Positions 12,918 through 28,103 of a stretch of 45,000 nucleotides of DNA are shown piece after piece. Source of the stretch: Neocallimastix lanati (nom. inval.) (Eukaryota > Neocallimastigomycota > Neocallimastigomycetes > Neocallimastigales > Neocallimastigaceae); the NCBI GenBank assembly GCA_016946835.1, contig JACVTC010000013.1, positions 905,001 through 950,000 of the forward strand, in the 5' to 3' direction. A model generated the notes under the pieces. The model was not told where the DNA came from, made no database searches, and saw only the letters and a list, made by a program, of their open reading frames with translations. Numbering within the stretch: the first letter of the stretch is position 1; every line of letters starts with the position of its first letter. Made by a program: the position numbers and the translations under genes.

Positions 12918-12985
12918 TAATATTGAACAATATCATTATATAAAAGTATTATTATTATTATTATTTTTATTATTATTAATTATTA

Positions 12986-13016
<31 letters not shown>

Positions 13017-13045
13017 ATTATTTAAAATAAAATTAAATAATAATA

Positions 13046-13080
<35 letters not shown>

Positions 13081-13484
13081 CATACTAGACACAAAAGTTT
13101 TCCATTAAACATACATAAATCATTTATCATATTTTGATTATAATCATCAATAATTGTTTGAGGAATTCTTCCCTTTAAATCTAATAAGTATTTACCATAT
13201 CGATCTAAATAGGCATGATCAAACATATAAATATCATATTTATCTGATCTTTTACTCATCAAATGTTCTAAACTCCATCCATAATTTTCAGCGAGGGATG
13301 TACTGTTCGAAATAGTGAATACTTCTGAATTTAAGGTTATATTCAATGCATTTTTTACTGAATATTCATTGAATTTATCGGTTAAATAATTAAATATATC
13401 ACTAGGGTTAGTTAAAAATGTTACTAAACTAATTTTAATACCATGGATTAATTCTAATATCCGATATGAAAATATAACATACAT
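10313..13484 (-). CDS. Solute-binding-protein / class C GPCR-like seven-TM receptor fusion (4 exons)
   Basis: Probable plasma-membrane sensor with an outside ligand-binding domain. Exons are 13484-13086, 12814-12646, 12402-12259 and 11928-10313. All junctions are GT..AG and in phase, giving about 775 aa. Residues 1 to about 400 resemble bacterial family-1 extracellular solute-binding proteins: DIYMFDHAYLDRYGKYLLDL, then LPLFINFGVLYSNKELLDKYG and PPSTWDELMEIA across the first junction. Residues about 418-660 hold seven hydrophobic helices. The cysteine at the top of TM3 (about 484) and another in the second outer loop (about 563) sit where class C (GABA-B-like) receptors form a disulfide. The tail of about 115 residues is Ser-rich and cytoplasmic. 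The start is uncertain: the ATG at 13484 gives only a weak hydrophobic leader next to an (AT)n run, so a signal-peptide exon may be missed. Ligand and G-protein coupling are unknown. Confidence 0.82.
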
Positions 13485-13827
13485 GCATATATATATATAT
13501 ATATATATATATACCAAATTAATATGAATAAATATTTAATTTAAATTCAATGATATTTTAATAATTAGAAATAAAAAAAAAAAAAATTGTTTTATCCAAA
13601 AAAAAAAAAACTATATATATTTAATATAAATTTAATGATAAATTTATATTAACATTTTACATATATATATATATATATATTTTATTTTTTTTTTTTTATT
13701 ATATTATTGATACTAACTTAACGATAGTATAAAATAAAACACTAAATTATATAAGTTTATCATTATTGTTTATATCTTTTAAATCTTTTAATATAAATAT
13801 ACTAAGATATATTTTCATAGTAATACA

Positions 13828-13873
<46 letters not shown>

Positions 13874-14337
13874 AAGCAATATTTTAATTGTGTTTAATTT
13901 GATAATCCACCTCTTTTTTTTTTTTTGTTATTAATGTTTTATATTTTAATAATAAAAAAAAAAAAAAAGCATTTTATTATTATTATTATAATTATTTTTT
14001 TTTTTTTATTTATCTAATTATATTTATTATAAAATTATAAATTATATATAACAATATTTATTTTTTGTATATATATATTTATGTATATTTATTAATATTT
14101 ATTAATAATTAATGAATAATAAATATTGTTAATTAATAATAAGGGAGATTAATTGAAAACTTTAAAAAATTTAAATTTATTTTTTCCCATAAAAGCATGA
14201 AAAAAAAAAAATAAAAATAAAGAAAATGAAAAAAAAAAATAAAAAAATAAAAAAATGAAACAATTTAAAATTTATTTTTATTCTTTGTTAAAATCACGAC
14301 AACTTAATATTTATTCTCAAAAGTAATAATTATTCAA

Positions 14338-14373
<36 letters not shown>

Positions 14374-14640
14374 TTTTAAACATAATCCTATTTATAATAT
14401 TATAATATTTTATGTAAAAAAATGGTTTTAACTATATTTTAATATTTTTTTAGTATTTTACATACATAAGATACTAATTTTTTTTTAAAACTAAATAATT
14501 AAATATAATAAAAAATAATTAACATAAATTAAAAATATATATATATATATATTTAATGATTTACTTTACATATTATTTATTTAATTCAAAATTTTAATCT
14601 GAAATGCTTAGTTATTTTAATATACAATGAAAATATAAAA
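13485..14640. other. AT-rich intergenic region, long homopolymers
   Basis: Upstream of the receptor gene. It contains (AT)n runs, a poly(T) run of about 41 at 13830-13870 and a poly(A) run at about 14341-14369. A missing first exon of the receptor could lie here, but no unambiguous signal-peptide exon was found. Confidence 0.5.
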
Positions 14641-14654
14641 GGCAAAATAAACTA

Positions 14655-14880
14655 AATAAAGTAAAATAAAAAATAAAATAAAATAAAATAAATAGTGAAG
14701 TAATATAAAAGAGAAAAGTATTAATAAAAATAAAATAAAATAAAATAAATAGCGAAGCAATATAGAAGATTAAAGTATTAATAAAAATAAAATAAAATAA
14801 AATAAAATAAAATAAAATAAAATAAATAGCGAAGCAATATAGAAGATTAAAGTATTAATAAAAATAAAATAAAATATTAA
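14655..14880 (+). repeat. Minisatellite: (AAAAT)n blocks alternating with a ~40-bp unit
   Basis: Three tandem units. Each is a variable AAAAT pentamer block followed by AAATAGYGAAGYAATATARAA and AAAGTATTAATAAAAAT-like sequence. Units 2 and 3 are almost identical (AATAGCGAAGCAATATAGAA). The pentamer block is short in the first two units and roughly doubled in the third. Confidence 0.8.
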
Positions 14881-15711
14881 TTAATCCACAAGTATTAAAT
14901 TGATTATATTAATGGATACTAAAACAAAAAAAAAAAAAAAAAAAAAAATATCGGGTAATAAAAAAATCAACATTATTAAAATTCATATTTTTTTTTTTTT
15001 AAAAAAAAATTATATATAAACTTAACAATAAAAAAAATGATTAATATAAATTTTAACCATTTATACTTTATAAAATTAGCTTAAATTAAATATTTATAAA
15101 TTACTAGTAAAAATGACCACAATAAATATTATATAAAGTTTATAATATAAAGAAAACTTTAAATAATTAATTACAATACATGATATAATTAATTAATTAT
15201 CAGAATATAAAAATAAAAAAAAAATAAAAAAAAAAAGAGAGAGACTTTAAACTTTAATGAACCCAATCCATATAAATAATAATAATCCTACACTTTTATT
15301 TTATAATTCTATAATACTATATACTAAATTCTTTCATAATTATTTATCTTTTGATAATTCTCAGCACGTGTTTATTCTTTAATTCTTTAAATCCTTCCAA
15401 AAAAAAAAAAAAAAAAATTTTTTTTCCTTTATTTTAATTTTTACTAATTACATACTTTTTGTAATATCTTTTTTAAACAAGAAAACTCTTTTCAAACAAC
15501 AATTATAAATTATATTTTAATTTTTTCGTTTTTTTTTTTTTTTTTTTTTTTTGTAATAACTATAAAAATAATCTAAAATAGTTTTTTAACAATTAATAAT
15601 AATTAAACTTTAATTTTAATTATAATATAAATGTATTAAAGTTTATATTACTTTTATACTTTTATATCAATATTAATAATAATAAATGATTATCATTAGG
15701 AATTAGGAATT

Positions 15712-15756
<45 letters not shown>

Positions 15757-16438
15757 ATATATATAATATAATCATACGTTTTAATGATAAAAGGATTATT
15801 ATCAAATTAAATAAAAAGCTAAATATATTTAGGTGATTTTTACTTTTATTACAAAAGGAACTAAAAATTAATTTAATAATATAAATAAACTAATATTTAA
15901 ATTTATATAGATAGGATAACTTTTTTTAATATCTTTTATTTTTATTAAATAAATAAATTTGTATTGTTTAATTTCTTTTCCCCTTACTATATTTAAATAA
16001 ACAAAAAATTATATCATCTTTGTTCATTTAAAAAAAAAAAAAATTTTATTATAAAAATTTTTTTTTTTTTTACTTTAATAATTTTATTAAAACTTTTTTT
16101 ATTAGGAAAAGATTACTTTAAAAAAAAAAATAATTTTTTTTTTCTTACTATCTTTATATTAATAAGTAAATTTTATTAGGAAAAGATATTATCATAATTA
16201 TAAATATTTTATTTTTATTTTTTTTTTTTTTTTTTTTTTATATTTTTGTCCCCTTTAAATAACTTTATTAAAATATTGCATCAATCTATAAAAAAAAAAA
16301 AAAAAATTATAAAAAAAATGAAAATGAAAATGAAAAGCAATATAAAAAAAATATATTGATATCCACAACAACAATAAAAAAAAAAAAAAAAAAAAAAAAA
16401 AAGTTATAAAATCTCTTTATACATTTTGCTTTATTTCG

Positions 16439-16469
<31 letters not shown>

Positions 16470-17042
16470 TTTATTTTATTTTTTCTTATTTTATTATTAT
16501 TATTTTATTCATTAATTCAGAAATTAATATATATATATATATTTATGTATATGTTATATATATGTATGTGTGTGTGTAAATAAAAAAAAAAAAATAAAAA
16601 TAAAAATAATATAAAAAAAAAAAACATAAATTAATTAAAATAGATTTTAATGAAATATTTTATAATATATTATATATTATATATATAATTCTAAATTAAT
16701 ATAATTTAAAATAAAAAATTTTTTTTTTTTTTGTAAAAATTTTATTTAAAAAAAAAAAAAAAAGAAGCATTAACCAAACCAAATATTATTAATAATATAT
16801 AAATATTTATATTTATAAATAAAATTAAATAAAAATAAAAATAATTATGAAAAAAAGTAAAAAATAGGTATTAAAATATATTAATAATTAAAAAAAAAAT
16901 TAAAAAATAAAATAAAATAAAATCTATAACTAAATATTTACTTGTATTTAAATATGTATTATTATTATATTATCATTACTATTACTTTCCTTTTCACTTT
17001 TCTTTTTAATATTATCAATTTATTCTTTTTTTTTTTTTTTCT
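14881..17042. other. Gene desert between receptor and nucleoporin genes
   Basis: Homopolymer and AT filler. A local duplication of ATTAGGAAAAGAT occurs at about 16103 and 16176. GTGTGTGTG appears at 16567. No ORF of ordinary composition. The last part is the 3' flank of the nucleoporin gene. Confidence 0.5.
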
Positions 17043-20000
17043 TTACTGCATATGAACTTCCATCTCACTAATTTTTGAATAGATATCACCTGGCATACGG
17101 AATTGAATACTACCTGCAAATACAGCAATAACTCTTGCTTTTCTTTGTAAATCTAACATTTTAGCTTGACGAGCTTCATCATTAAATGTACTCAATTTAT
17201 ATTGACACCACATATTATGAACACAAGCCATAATAATAACAAGTATTTCTGGGAAATTCTTTGCAATATTTTCATCTAAACTTCTAAATTCATTTGCCTT
17301 CTTCATAATAGCTGCCATATCTTTATCAAATGGAATAAGGGATAGGGTTTCGAAAACATGAATGGCTTGTTCCAATTTATTTTCTTTCCAGTAGTTCATG
17401 AATTTTAATAATCCAATGAGAATAGTACAAGTATTTCTATTCTTTTCACTAATGGAACAATAGATGGATTGTTGTTGAAGATAATAGGAAAGAATTTTTT
17501 CTGCCATATCTATTGAAATTAAATTATAGTTTGGACCTTGTTTTGTATCTAAGGTTTCTGACATAAGACGAGAAATATCATTTTGTCCAAATTTTCTTGA
17601 AGTATTATTCTTCGTATCCTTTGAATTATTATTAGGAACACGACCATTCTTTAATGCCATTGAGCGATTCAATGGGTCACTATACTTAATAGTAACTTTA
17701 TCTGGTGACATAGCAGATTTCGTTGGTGATAATGTAAGATCATTATGATTGGCTATATAAATGTTAGAATATTTATATTGAGCAATAGCATCACCTAGTT
17801 GTTTGTTTAATAATGAAATAACTGTATTGTATTCCTTAGCCATATTGAATAAAACAATTGCATCATTGATACGGCCATCATCATTACATTGTTGAGCAGC
17901 AACCTTGGTAATTTTATTGATAAATTCTTGTGAGGAGTGAATATAGATAAGTTTGGAATGTTTTTCAACATCATCGAGTACCTTAATTCCTTCAACATTA
18001 GATTCTCCCTTAGGATCAACAAATTCATTTCTTTCAAGAATAATTTCACAGATATACATATAGGTCAAATCTGTGTAATACTTACCGGATTGATAGAACA
18101 GGTCAGAATAATAGGTAGTACGTTTATTAGAATAGTCGATACCGTATAAAGCAATAATATAAATATAATTAAGAATAGTTGAGGTATTAAACATCTTTAA
18201 GGAACGACAGTATTGATGAATTAAACGTGAGAAGTTAAATTGAATAGAATTATTGGATTTATCCATAGTTAGAAGACCAGTTTCTAAGTTGTTTGGTTTA
18301 AGTGGTACTCTTAATAAACCATAATAAGCCAAGACAATAGCAAAATGAACGGCTTCTACTTGATATTTTTCAATAGAGAATAAATAAGCTACAGCTTTTT
18401 CAAATTCACCACAAATAAGAAGAACATAGAACCATTGAAGTCCCTTTTGGAAGAAACCTGGACCATATTGTTGCATGGTTTGACTCATCTCGCGAAGACC
18501 ATAGCATTCTTGATTGGGTTCATCAGTTAAATGACTTTCTTGAGCAAGAACTAAATGGAACCAAAGATAGTCTTCTACAGTTGGCATAACAATATCACCT
18601 GGAATCTTTTTATAAGTCATATCACAACGTCCAATAATCTTATATAAAGCATATTTAAATGGATCACCATGGACCTCATTTGTGACTGGGTCAATAATAT
18701 AACGAATATGTTCATTCCATTCCGTTAATAAACGGTTTCTTAAATATTTTGAAAGTTTTCTATCTGGGCTTTCTAACCATGCTTTGAAATAATCTACGAA
18801 ATTAGAATCTTCTTCACGTAAGCGAAGTTCGTGTTCAATAGATAAAACATATTTTAAAGCTTCATTATAATGACCTGAACGAATTAAATAATAAATTTGT
18901 GCCCAAACAGGAACATTATTAATTAATTCAAATATTGGATTTTCCCATTCACCATACTTTTTAAAGGTAATATTTAAAAAGGCACGTATCTTTTGTATGA
19001 CACCTGGTTTACCACCAAGCATAGCTTCTTTTGGATTTTTTATAATTCTATTTTCAATCCATTTCCAGAAGAAATTTTCAAGATACTTTCTAGCACCTTC
19101 TGTAATCATCTTTCTTATTTCTATATTTTCAATGGCACTTACAGGACGACCAAGTTCCTTATCTATAACAGAATAATTATATAAACCATTTTTATCTGAT
19201 TTTTTAAACTTTATTAATTCTTGTTCATTAATAATTGATGATAATAATTCCCATGATTCAACTACAGAATTAATTTTATATCCATTATTTCTGGTATTTG
19301 GTGTTGATGAATCTAATTCAATAGCACATTTCTTTAAATTTGAAATTAATGAGAATGTTTCTTCCTTTATTCTTGCATCATTAAACTTTTCTATTACTTC
19401 AACATATTTTTTCTTTTTATTTATTAAGGAAGATTGATTTTCTAAAGAGAATACTGTTAATGAATTATTTCATTATAAAATTTGAAGAAGTTGATGATTA
19501 AAATGATGATGATGTTGATGATTTTCATTTAATAATTATATATATATGAATAATTAATTTTTAAATTAGAATAATAAAAAACAAAAAATATAGGTATAGA
19601 AAAAGTTAAGATTTATTTTAAATAATTAAAAATAAATAATCAAATAAATCATTGATAAATATAAATTAAACTTTAATATATTACCTTGATTAGTATTAAA
19701 TCCTTCTTGATATTCATTATCTTTAATAAAAAAAATATTAAAAATTAAAAATTAAAAATATTTATATAATTTATATTGATTAATACTTTTTTTTTTTTTA
19801 AATATACATAAAAAAAAAATTTGTATAATTATACTTTTTTTTTTTCTTTGATTATACTTCTTTTATATTTTAGAAATATATATTATTGTTAATCATTATG
19901 TATTTAAAAATAATAAATTTAAAATCTTACTTGAATTTTGATGTGAAAATGAATTTGCACTATTATTTACATCATCAACATTAATAGAATACTGAACAAG

Positions 20001-20429
20001 TTCTTCTAAAATTCTTTGTTTTGTTTTTTCCCAAGAATTATAAATTGAATTTTCATAAGAATCACTACTATCCTTAGCTGTTTGAGATTTACTTTTTTCA
20101 AATGAATGATATATAATACTATCTAATTCTGTATTTAATGAAGCTTCTATATCCGTATCACTTATTGGTTGTTGATATTCATATGTATAATTTAAAGTTA
20201 AATTATTTAACACCTGTGATATATGTTCAGCATCAAAACCTTTATTGGCTAATAAATAATGAGCTCTTGAATTAATTCCATTATCATCTTTTGTAGCTTT
20301 TGCAACAAGTTTTCTTGTTTGAACTTCTATTTGATCGAGATTCTTTTTTAATGGAGTTAATCCATTATTTAATATATGACTTATGAGTTGATGTGAATTT
20401 TCTAACAGTACATTGAAATCTGGTTTCAT
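17043..20429 (-). CDS. NIC96: Nic96/Nup93-family nucleoporin (3 exons)
   Basis: Nic96/Nup93 is an alpha-solenoid scaffold nucleoporin of the inner ring of the nuclear pore; its N-terminal coiled coil binds the channel (Nsp1/Nup62-type) trimer. Exons are 20429-19931, 19720-19685 and 19453-17043, all GT..AG and all phase 1, giving about 981 aa. Conserved blocks run in family order. The N-terminal part has AHYLLANKGFDAEHISQVLNNL and ISDTDIEASL, then SIYNSWEKTKQRILEEL. The solenoid has GVIQKIRAFLNI, VPVWAQIYYLIRSGHYNEAL, PFKYALYKIIGRCDMT, VEDYLWFHLVLAQ, FEKAVAYLFSIEKYQVEAVH, and near the C terminus ARVIAVFAGSIQFRMPGDIY. Exon 2 encodes only 12 residues. The exon 3 acceptor is either CAG (exon from 19453) or TTTAG (from 19441); both are in frame, four residues apart. 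An Asn/Lys-rich insert lies around SRKFGQNDIS. Length and order are normal, so it is probably intact. Confidence 0.93.
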
Positions 20430-20526
20430 CTTTATTATTATTATTATTTTTTTTTAAAAAAAAAGAAAAAAAAAATAAAATAAAATTATATTTTTATAAT
20501 AGATGTACGATTTCTTTAAACAAATG

Positions 20527-20577
<51 letters not shown>

Positions 20578-20723
20578 CATATATTTTTATTAATAATTAA
20601 ATAAAAAAAAAAAATTAATTATTCATATTTATGTATATTATATAATAATTTAATATATGAAATATTGATTTAATTTAAAGTTTTAATGATATGCAAGTGA
20701 TATATTATAAAAATAAATCTATG
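20430..20723. other. Upstream flank of the nucleoporin gene
   Basis: T-runs and A-runs, including about 32 A at 20529-20560, and (AT)n. It presumably includes the promoter. No element is identifiable. Confidence 0.4.
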
Positions 20724-20864
20724 TTAATTTTTAATAAAATTATGATATTTTATTAATATTTGGAGAGGTTGTATTGAATGTGTTGCATTTCGCCAATTTT
20801 TATAATACAAATTTTCAATACGCCATTTATTTATAATATTTGTAAAATTTTTTGTTAAAGCCAT
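20724..20864 (-). CDS. Small ORF, 46 aa, unknown
   Basis: The ATG at 20864 starts MALTKNFTNIINKWRIENLY and the stop is at 20724-20726. The composition (Trp, His, Arg, Gln and Pro present) is far from AT-run translation, and the DNA is visibly more complex than both flanks. It lies just beside the minisatellite, whose stop-free minus strand runs into it in the same frame. It could be a short real protein, a terminal exon, or a decayed fragment of a mobile-element ORF. No family is recognised. Confidence 0.3.
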   Translation of the reverse strand: MALTKNFTNIINKWRIENLYYKNWRNATHSIQPLQILIKYHNFIKN

Positions 20865-20936
20865 AAAAAATTTTAATACAATTATATGTAAAAAAAATAA
20901 ATGTATAAATAAATAAATTAATAAATAAGAAAGTAA

Positions 20937-21685
20937 TAAAATAAAATAAAATAAAATAAAATAAAATAAAATAAAATAAATAGTAGAATATGAATATAAA
21001 GTACAAATTGAATAAAATAAAATAAAATAAAATAAATAGTAGAAATATAAATATAAAGTACAGATTGAATAAAATAAAATAAAATAAATAGTAGAATATG
21101 AATATAAAGTACAAATTGAATAAAATAAAATAAAATAAAATAAATAGTAGAAATATAAATATAAAGTACAGATTGAATAAAATAAAATAAAATAAAATAA
21201 ATAGTAGAATATTAAATATAAAGTACAGATTGAATAAAATAAAATAAAATAAAATAAAATAAAATAAAATAAAATAAAATAAATAGTAGAATATGAATAT
21301 AAAGTACAAATTGAATAAAATAAAATAAAATAAAATAAATAGTAGAAATATAAATACAAAGTACAGATTGAATAAAATAAAATAAAATAAAATAAAATAA
21401 ATAGTAGAAATATAAATATAAAGTACAGATTGAATAAAATAAAATAAAATAAAATAAATAGTAGAATATGAATATAAAGTACAAATTGAATAAAATAAAA
21501 TAAAATAAAATAAATAGTAGAAATATAAATATAAAGTACAGATTGAATAAAATAAAATAAAATAAATAGTAGAATATGAATATAAAGTACAAATTGAATA
21601 AAATAAAATAAAATAAAATAAATAGTAGAATATTAAATATAAAGTACAGATTGAATAAAATAAAATAAAATAAAATAAAATAACA
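20937..21685 (+). repeat. 12-unit minisatellite with (AAAAT)n linkers
   Basis: Twelve copies of a roughly 30-bp core, TAGTAGAATATGAATATAAA followed by GTACAAATTG, are separated by 3 to 10 AAAAT pentamers, so the period is about 52-82 bp. Three core variants can be told apart: A (GAATATGAATATAAAGTACA then AATTG), B (GAAATATAAATATAAAGTAC then AGATTG) and C (GAATATTAAATATAAAGTAC then AGATTG). Their order is A B A B C A B' B A B A C. The minus strand is stop-free over much of the array in all three frames, which gives long spurious ORFs. Confidence 0.92.
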
Positions 21686-21824
21686 TACAAATACAAATAC
21701 AAATACAAATAAATAATAGTAATAATTTAAATTAAATATTATTATTAAAAATATATTTTTATTGCGATTTGTAAATAATTTCTACACATAAAAAAAAAAT
21801 AAAAAAAAAAAAAAAAAAAAGAAT
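21686..21824. other. Short AT-rich spacer between the minisatellite and the LINE remnant
   Basis: Begins with four ACAAAT hexamers (about 21686-21709), then AT-rich filler and a poly(A) run at about 21804-21820. Nothing coding is seen. Confidence 0.5.
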
Positions 21825-24144
<2,320 letters not shown>

Positions 24145-26016
24145 GTTATTGTATTCTCTACCATTATCTGATTTGAAATATTTAATTTTATTTTCCTTAA
24201 AAATGTTATTTAAGAATTTGAACATATTGATGATAATATCAATAGTTTCACTTTTACTTTTTAACAAAAATATCCAGCTCTTTCTGGAGAATTCATCAAT
24301 AATAGTTAAAATGAATCTTTTTCCCGTAATCGATTTATTTATAGGGCCAATAATATCCGAGTGTATAACTTCCAATAATTCGGAGGCCTTAGGAGTTTCA
24401 CGATTATGAGGACTCCTCTTCATTTTGGCTATCTTGCAGTCCAAACAGTCGGGTTCACTGACGTCATGATCTTTTAAATACTTTTCCATTTCTTTATTAT
24501 AAAAATGGCCAAGACGTCTATGCCAAGTCATTTTGCTATCATTTATGGACATTATTTCATTTTTATCTAACATTTTTATATTGTTTACATGAAGTAAGAA
24601 TTGATTTGATTTAGTAGAAAAAATATTATGAATTATTTTGTTATTTGAGTCCATTAATGTTAACTTTACAATATTTGAATTCTTATTGAGAGGTTCTGTA
24701 ATAGTTTTTATACCTATTTTGGCTAATTCAATTGCACTGATTATATTTCTTGTTACATCTGGAGAATATAACACACGTTTTAATTTAATTTTCGTATCAT
24801 TTATTTGAAATTCATATTCTCCAAAACCATCGTAGCTAAACTTCGAACCATTTGCGCATAAAAGTTCGTTGGGACTTTTTGTATAATTAGTCAATAAGTT
24901 TTTATTATTAGTGATATGTTCACATGCTCCACAATCATATAACCACTCTGTTGTTTCTTCTTTATTATAAATATTAAATAAACCTTTTTCTGTATTGTCG
25001 TGTTCTTCAGAATGTTTCATTTCTTCTACTAAGTTAATATTTCCTTTAGCAAGTTGACATATTTCTTCATAATCAAGAGTGTCAACATAGTTTTCTTCTT
25101 CATCCGATTTTTCAATTTGTGCCACCAACCTATTTTTATTGAAATTATTATTTCTTTGATAATGATTTTTATTATGGTAGTTCTTTTTATGTTCTCTATT
25201 TTTTGAATTTTGTTTTGTGTATTTTAAATTATATCTACATTCTCTGGTAGTATGACCAAAAATTTCGCAAATATGGCAATATCTTTTTTCTTCACTGTTT
25301 TTAATATAATTTTTATGTAATCTTTCTTTTAATTCATTGTTATATTTGCTATTTTTTCTTGACTTTTCAACTATATCTATTTCCATTGGATCGTCTTGAT
25401 AGTAATAATTGTAATCTTCTCCTCCCTCAAGATAAGCTATCATATTTAATTTTTTGTTTATCTTATTGTACAGTTCCTGTGGTTTCGTATCTTCATCAAT
25501 GTCCAAGTAATTTCTAAAGTTTTTGGGCATTGAATCGTACATAAATTTTAATTTTTCTCTATCAGATATAACTTGTTTCTTTCCTTCTAAAGTTTCAAAT
25601 ATACTAAACATTTCATCAAGTACATAAGTAATTTCTTCAGTATTTTTGGCTTTCAGATTATTGAGCTTTCTAATCCAATATCTGATGTCTGTTTCGCCTC
25701 CTCCATATTTCTTTCTTAACTTTTGCATGATTTGGAAAGGAGATTTAATGTTTATGAAATCATGCAAGATTTCATCATCAATAGCATTGATTAAAATTTC
25801 CCTAACGGTAGCATTGTTCTTCTTTACTTCGTTTAATTTTTCTTTATCGCCTTTGGCTTTATCCTTGGTGTCTTTGTACACGTCGCTTTCTAAATATTTT
25901 TCAAGAGCCAATTTTTCTACAGCTGTAGTTACTCTGAATTCCCAAACTTGGAAGTTTTTTCCATTGAAAGGTTTGATGTTTTCTTGAGACATGTCGATAG
26001 TTAGTTTAAAAGCTTT

Positions 26017-26037
26017 AAAATGAGACTCTTAATCTAA
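26017..26037 (-). promoter_or_regulatory. Conserved Copia leader (candidate primer-binding region)
   Basis: Minus-strand TAGATTAAGAGTCTCATTT lies just 5' of gag and is also present upstream of the decayed gag at 5283-5302. Its position between the putative LTR end and gag fits a primer-binding site. The tRNA primer is not identified. Confidence 0.4.
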
Positions 26038-26271
26038 TAAAAGTTTGTTTTATTATTTAATTATTTATTTATTTTATTTATTTATTTATAAGATTTTATA
26101 AATAGGTAATTACAAATGTTTAACTTTGTTATTTTACATGTATTTATATCTTTTGTGGCTTGATTCTAGACTTAATACTTAATTTAATGTTATATTAAAT
26201 TTAACTATTTTATATTACATTTATATCTATTAGTTTATATTTAATTTATTATTATTAAAGTAAACTTAAAT
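26038..26271 (-). repeat. Presumed 5' LTR region of the Copia element
   Basis: About 230 AT-rich bases between the conserved leader and the second (ATT)n tract. They include TTTTGTGGCTTGATT at about 26153, shared with the decayed copy near 4717, and edge sequence AATAAAAGTTTGTTT shared with 23907-23921. A complete second LTR copy is not visible, so the boundaries are inferred. Confidence 0.4.
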
Positions 26272-26278
26272 CTTAATA

Positions 26279-26319
<41 letters not shown>

Positions 26320-26367
26320 TATTATTATTATTATTATTATTACTATTATTATTATTATTATTATTAC

Positions 26368-26425
<58 letters not shown>

Positions 26426-26426
26426 T
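26272..26426 (+). repeat. (ATT)n microsatellite, second tract
   Basis: About 50 ATT triplets with a few ACT interruptions (near 26314, 26341 and 26365). It flanks the other side of the Copia element from the long pure tract. Confidence 0.95.
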
Positions 26427-28067
26427 TCATTAGATTCCTTGGTAAGAGATGAATCATCCTTTACCAAGGAATCAAAGCCTTTTAAAGAATTTCATTGGAA
26501 TACCGTCAGGACCCACAAGCTTCAAAGTTAGGGGTAAATGAAATAAGCCATTGCTAATTTCTTCATCACTAATAGCATTGGTTAAATTTTTCCCACCATT
26601 CTTGTTGCCTTGAACTTAACCCAAATTCAAATTCCTGACTGCATCAGAATCTTTCCAAAAAATCTATTGAAAGACTATTGAACCTGAAGAATCTCCGACC
26701 CTAAGAATTTATAATGAGAATGCCAAACTTTTTTTTTTTTTTTTTTAATTTTTTTCATCTGTAGAAGAAGACATTAATTCATTTGTTATTATTTTTAAAT
26801 ATGGAGGAGAGATTGCAAAAAGATTGGTTATTCATTTTTTTTATATGATTTTTGTTTTTTGTTTTTGCATTCTTTTTTTTTTTTTTTTTTATCCATTTCC
26901 ATGATTTCCTACCATCATTTTTAAAAGAGTTAAACAAACCTCCAATTATAATTCAATATAAATATATATTTTACTAAAATTTTTTACATTTTTTTTTATG
27001 AATTGATTCACATGGTCTACTATACGAGTCAACTATTTTTTAGCAAATTCATTGGAATTGATTTATAATACTTAACTTGTTTATTATTTTTATATGTTTT
27101 ACCTTTTGAAGACTATAAAATTTTGCGGGATATACTACACATTACTTTTCTAATTTCTGTTAACGATGTAATCAATAAACCCATAGCAATGAAATTAGGT
27201 TTGTGTGGATGAACCTTTTTCGACTGTACAATCTGCTGAAAGTTTCCTCCCCTTTTTCCCAATTCTTCATTATAAAATATCAAATTTATTGTGAAATGCA
27301 AATTTTCTTTCTTAAAAGTTCAAGACATTAATACCTATACCACTTAGCAAATTTTTTTTTTTTTTTTTTTTTCTTTTGGTAAATAAAAATGATTCATCTG
27401 TGAAAAGTTTCTGGGAATAAAGTACGAAGGGTCTATGACCAGATACAGAAAGAAAATCAATAAAAAAAAAAAGCACTTGAATATTTTAATTCAGCATACT
27501 TGAGTTGACTAATGCATTACCAATATCTGAAGAATATTTACCTGTAGTCTATGAAATAGATGAACTATTAATCAGGAATAGAATAGAATAAATCGGTTAC
27601 CAAGGTTACTGTCCATTTAATTTATTTATCTAGTAAATTAGCAATGCTCATGTTACTGTCTCCAATAATAAATAGAAGGATGATTTGGATGATTCTGAAG
27701 CCAATATTGAAAAACTACATTGAGAATACCTATTGGAACTTGTAATATTAAGTATTTCTTAGTGGAAAGATAAGACATTACCTACCGAACAATTTTAAGA
27801 GTGATTCCATAGACTACATCTATTGTTGTTAAAGAAACAAGATGAGTACAGGAAAAAAAAAAATATCTTCAAGTACTGCTTGACATGAGACATAATACCC
27901 CAAGACAGAAGCCTCTGCAACCTGGGGCGTATTGGATCCATTCTTTTCTGGAAATATTGGAAGTTGGGAAGTGTTACTTTATTACTTTACATGGATTTCT
28001 AGCATCATTGGTATTATTACCTGTTTCCTGAATACATAGGAATAATGGTTTTTTAAAAGAAATAATG

Positions 28068-28103
<36 letters not shown>

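Noticed and set aside
20827-21708. ORFs of 126, 211 and 293 aa rich in Phe, Tyr, Leu and Ile
   Set aside because: The minus strand of the AAAAT-linked minisatellite lacks stops in all frames. The frames overlap each other and the composition is that of the repeat.
26266-26467. Poly-Ile and poly-Asn ORFs
   Set aside because: These too are only the second ATT tract read in two frames.
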